7,025 nt of DNA from CAYYED01 sp964470785 (GTDB taxonomy: Bacteria > Patescibacteriota > Minisyncoccia > Minisyncoccales > PEYH01): the NCBI GenBank assembly GCA_964470785.1, contig CAYYED010000023.1, positions 1 through 7,025 on the forward strand. The letters are read 5' to 3'. Shown in pieces: positions 5,723-7,025 of the stretch. The stretch's first letter is position 1. Every line of letters begins with the position of its first letter. A program made the translations under genes and the position numbers. The notes below the pieces were generated by a model. That model saw only the letters and a list, made by a program, of their open reading frames with translations. It did not search any database and was not told where the DNA came from.

Positions 5723-6043
5723 ATGAGTTTTTTTGCTCCTAAAAAACAAGCTCCAAGCTCCGACCAGCAAAAACCTTCGTCTTCACGGCCGAAAAAAAAC
5801 CTTTTTTCTCGGCAAGGAGGTAGGCCTATTAGTCAAAGAAGGTTTAATCAAAGAATGATGTATGCTCGCTTGCGTCCTGCAGAAAAGGAATATGTAAAAT
5901 CAGTGATGAAAAAATTTGATGCTCCCTACACGCGGGGGATCACAAAAGAAGAATTTAATAAAGGGTTAGACGAAATGAAAAAAAACAAGCGGGACAGGAT
6001 TACCGACAGAGAAATTAAGCATATTAAAGACGCTTTTAAATAG
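5723..6043 (+). CDS. Small basic protein of unknown function, 106 aa
   Basis: I do not recognise a named family. The protein has two parts. Residues 1-45 are rich in Ser, Pro, Gln, Lys and Arg and look disordered, with many basic residues (for example RPKKN and SQRRFNQR). Residues 46-106 look helical and charged, with ARLRPAEKEYVKSVMKKFD followed by two similar helix starts, GITKEEF (72-78) and RITDREI (92-98), 20 residues apart. There is no signal peptide, membrane segment or cysteine. The high charge and disordered tail would suit binding to nucleic acid or the ribosome, but this is inference. The ATG at 5723 has no clear Shine-Dalgarno, yet the frame is intact, codon use matches its neighbours, and a terminator follows 18 nt after the stop, so it is probably a real gene. 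The FD...GITKEEF stretch faintly recalls an EF-hand but lacks the acidic ligands. Confidence 0.72.
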   Translation: MSFFAPKKQAPSSDQQKPSSSRPKKNLFSRQGGRPISQRRFNQRMMYARLRPAEKEYVKSVMKKFDAPYTRGITKEEFNKGLDEMKKNKRDRITDREIKHIKDAFK

Positions 6044-6060
6044 AAACAGCCCTTTTTTTG

Positions 6061-6085
6061 AAATAGGGAGAGTCCCTCTATTTTT
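6061..6085 (+). terminator. Probable intrinsic terminator after the 106-aa protein gene
   Basis: GGG (6066-6068) pairs with CCC (6074-6076) around an AGAGT loop. The stem extends by A6065-T6077 and, past a 2-nt bulge, by AAAT (6061-6064) with ATTT (6080-6083). A T-rich run through 6085 follows. It begins 18 nt after the stop at 6043. The bulge makes it weaker than the two terminators downstream. Confidence 0.55.
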
Positions 6086-6107
6086 ATTCTCTCTGTTTAG
6101 TACCGGC

Positions 6108-6166
6108 GCGGGTTCAGGGATAATTTTTTCCTGCCCGCAATGCAAGCAAAGCGTTGCAGGCGGGCA
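6108..6166 (+). repeat. GC-rich palindromic element with two alternative folds
   Basis: Three related arms are present. Arm A is GCGGG-TT-CAGG (6108-6118), arm B is CCTGCCCGC (6130-6138), and arm C is GCGGGCA (6160-6166). A pairs with B by 5+4 bp around a TT bulge with an 11-nt loop. B (6132-6138) pairs instead with C by 7 bp, and this stem continues inward with TGCAA (6141-6145) against TTGCA (6154-6158). The two folds exclude each other. The B-C part resembles short CCTGCCCGC-type palindromes that I associate with Parcubacteria genomes; that is a recollection and not a search result. Confidence 0.7.
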
Positions 6167-6211
6167 ATTTGGCACGATTTTGCGTAAAATTTTTTAAAAA
6201 TGTTTTTTTAT

Positions 6212-6238
6212 AAAAGCCGTTTTACTTTTCGGCTTTTT
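6212..6238 (+). terminator. Strong intrinsic terminator
   Basis: AAAAGCCG (6212-6219) and CGGCTTTT (6230-6237) form a perfect 8-bp stem with a 10-nt loop, followed by T-rich sequence (TTTTTCC). It lies 54 nt before the ATG at 6292 and closes transcription entering from the left. Confidence 0.75.
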
Positions 6239-6275
6239 CCGTCTTTTTTATTTTTCTTAAAAAATTGTAGTTGTT

Positions 6276-6280
6276 AAGGA
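6276..6280 (+). promoter_or_regulatory. Ribosome-binding site of the DUF6922-like gene
   Basis: AAGGA lies 11 nt before the ATG at 6292. It lies downstream of the alternative in-frame TTG at 6271, so it supports the shorter protein. Confidence 0.5.
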
Positions 6281-6291
6281 ATATAAAATTG

Positions 6292-6606
6292 ATGGCAAAA
6301 ATTTTATCAAAACTTCAACCAATCCTTTGGTCAAAAGATATAAAGGAGTTGGATTTAACGAAAGACAGAATTTATATCACTCACCAGGTTTTAAGTTGTG
6401 GAACTCTTAGCCATATTAGATGGCTTTTTAGAGTTTATTCTAAAAAGACGATTAGAATGATTTTTTTAAATCATCATAAAAAAATCTATCAGCCCCCTGT
6501 TTTTTATTTCATAAAAAATTTTATTTTAGATCTTAAAAAAGAAAAATTAACGAAAATTCAAATCCAAAAATTTTTTGAGAAAGAAGTAGCAAAGCTAAAA
6601 ACTTAA
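6292..6606 (+). CDS. DUF6922-like small protein, 104 aa
   Basis: The pattern LQPILW (8-13), KELDLTKDRIYITHQVLSCGT (split over 18-38), HIRWLFRVYSKKTIRMIF (41-58) and a later aromatic-rich FYFIKNF (71-77) matches from memory a small family in CPR and other bacteria with the scheme 'FWD..x.LDL.....I..RVL..G....RWL...Y....I', annotated as DUF6922. Biochemical function is unknown. Members can lie next to AbiEii-type nucleotidyltransferase toxin genes, which suggests an antitoxin-like or regulatory role; that is a loose association. No toxin partner is here: leuS follows after a terminator, and the 106-aa gene precedes it. The C-terminal part (80-104) is a Lys-rich helix. The ATG at 6292 is preferred over TTG 6271 because AAGGA is positioned for it. 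With terminators on both sides it is probably a single-gene unit. Coding status is likely; the family call is moderate. Confidence 0.68.
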   Translation: MAKILSKLQPILWSKDIKELDLTKDRIYITHQVLSCGTLSHIRWLFRVYSKKTIRMIFLNHHKKIYQPPVFYFIKNFILDLKKEKLTKIQIQKFFEKEVAKLKT

Positions 6607-6634
6607 CGGAAAGGAAAGCCAAAAAAGAATCGTG

Positions 6635-6654
6635 AGCGGTAGGGCCGCTTTTTT
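6635..6654 (+). terminator. Strong intrinsic terminator between the DUF6922-like gene and leuS
   Basis: AGCGG (6635-6639) pairs with CCGCT (6645-6649) around a TAGGG loop, followed by a run of six T (6649-6654). It begins 29 nt after the stop at 6606 and separates that gene from leuS. Confidence 0.78.
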
Positions 6655-6692
6655 CGTTGAAAAAAAATCAAAATTCGGTTAAGCTGAAGGAT

Positions 6693-7025
6693 ATGGAAGA
6701 ATATAATTCGCAAAAAATAGAAAAGAAATGGCAGAAGTTTTGGGAAAAAGAAAAGATTTTCGAAGCGAAGGATTTTTCAAAATCGCCTAAGTTTTATATT
6801 CTTGATATGTTTCCTTATCCTTCCGGCGCCGGATTGCACGTTGGGCATCCGCGGGGATATATTGGCACCGACATAATAGCGCATTATAAGAGAATGAAGG
6901 GTTTTAATGTTTTACATCCTATGGGCTGGGATGCTTTTGGTCTTCCGGCAGAGAATTATGCTATTAAGACAGGCATTCATCCTTCGATAACTACCAAAAA
7001 GAATATTCAGAAATTTAAAGAACAA
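6693..7025 (+). CDS. leuS: Leucyl-tRNA synthetase, 3'-partial
   Basis: First 111 codons of the class I enzyme that charges tRNA-Leu; a full bacterial LeuRS is about 800-870 aa, so most lies beyond the window. The N-terminus has the LeuRS scheme YNSQKIEKKWQKFWEK, then FYILDMFPYPSGAGLHVGHP, with the HIGH signature as HVGH at 49-52. GYIGTDIIAHYKRMKGFNVL and HPMGWDAFGLPAE (75-87) follow, both diagnostic for LeuRS. At the position after HVGHP the usual Glu is Arg (R54), a minor variation. The ATG at 6693 fits homologues. GAAGG (6686-6690) precedes it by only 2 nt, which is tight for a ribosome-binding site. Only 38 nt separate the ATG from the T-run of the preceding terminator, so its own promoter must be very close or transcription must leak through. 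Confidence 0.96.
   Translation, partial: MEEYNSQKIEKKWQKFWEKEKIFEAKDFSKSPKFYILDMFPYPSGAGLHVGHPRGYIGTDIIAHYKRMKGFNVLHPMGWDAFGLPAENYAIKTGIHPSITTKKNIQKFKEQ

Noticed and set aside
5784..6040. EF-hand calcium-binding protein
   Set aside because: The FDAPYTRGITKEEF stretch keeps a first Asp, an Ile and a Glu, but the intervening ligand positions are Pro and Thr and the Gly is displaced; the second similar motif is only 20 residues away, too close for paired EF-hands.
6101..6145. tRNA T-arm suggested by GCGGGTTCAGGG
   Set aside because: No acceptor stem, D-arm or anticodon arm can be assembled around it; the bases are better explained by pairing with CCTGCCCGC.
5966..6175. Minus-strand open frame of 69 codons over the palindromic element
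   Set aside because: It crosses a terminator and the GC-rich palindrome, and its Cys/Pro-rich part comes from the repeat itself; no start signal.
6271..6273. TTG at 6271 as the start of the DUF6922-like gene
   Set aside because: The AAGGA ribosome-binding site lies downstream of it and is spaced for the ATG at 6292.

Overview
The window is AT-rich, tightly packed bacterial DNA. All genes lie on the + strand: seven complete or nearly complete genes plus the first 111 codons of an eighth. Gene content and style suggest a Candidate Phyla Radiation (Patescibacteria) genome, most likely Parcubacteria. The reasons are trimmed versions of universal enzymes (an RsmI without its C-terminal tail, a MetRS without the extra tRNA-binding domain), lysine-rich low-complexity linkers, an A/T heptamer repeat island between genes, and a small DUF6922-like protein. 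This placement rests on recognition of sequence style, not on a phylogeny. The standard bacterial code fits: no reading frame needs a TGA codon to be read through, and all seven visible stops are TAA or TAG.

Layout. Positions 2-1252: M16 zinc peptidase, missing only its first few codons. 1285-2397: AI-2E/PerM-type membrane protein with an acidic, glutamine-rich N-terminus. 2399-3118: rsmI, 16S rRNA 2'-O-methyltransferase. 3102-4568: metG, methionyl-tRNA synthetase, overlapping rsmI by 17 nt. These four have gaps of 32, 1 and -17 nt and look like one operon. 4569-4764: a gene-free repeat island of ATTTTCA heptamers, a central GC-richer hairpin and AATTAAAAATT-type right-hand repeats, ending in a hairpin that contains the tatD ribosome-binding site. 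4765-5616: tatD, a metal-dependent hydrolase. 5723-6043: a basic 106-aa protein of unknown function. 6044-6291: gene-free, with two probable terminators flanking a GC-rich palindromic element that can fold in two mutually exclusive ways. 6292-6606: a 104-aa DUF6922-like protein, followed by a strong terminator. 6693 to the window end: start of leuS, leucyl-tRNA synthetase.

How the genes fit together. The rsmI-metG-tatD order matches the yabC-metS-yabD segment of Bacillus subtilis, so this is an old translation-related cluster: decoding-centre rRNA modification, initiator and elongator Met-tRNA charging, and a TatD nuclease. LeuRS adds a second synthetase nearby. The M16 peptidase and the AI-2E-type permease belong to the cell envelope and protein turnover rather than translation, and are probably co-transcribed for historical reasons.

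I see no defence system, mobile element with a transposase, CRISPR array, tRNA or rRNA gene, and no convincing new multi-gene system. The parts worth a second look are non-coding or linker features: the repeat island, the repeat-like low-complexity insert in MetRS, the hairpin over the tatD RBS, the competing hairpins at 6108-6166, and the two small uncharacterised proteins.
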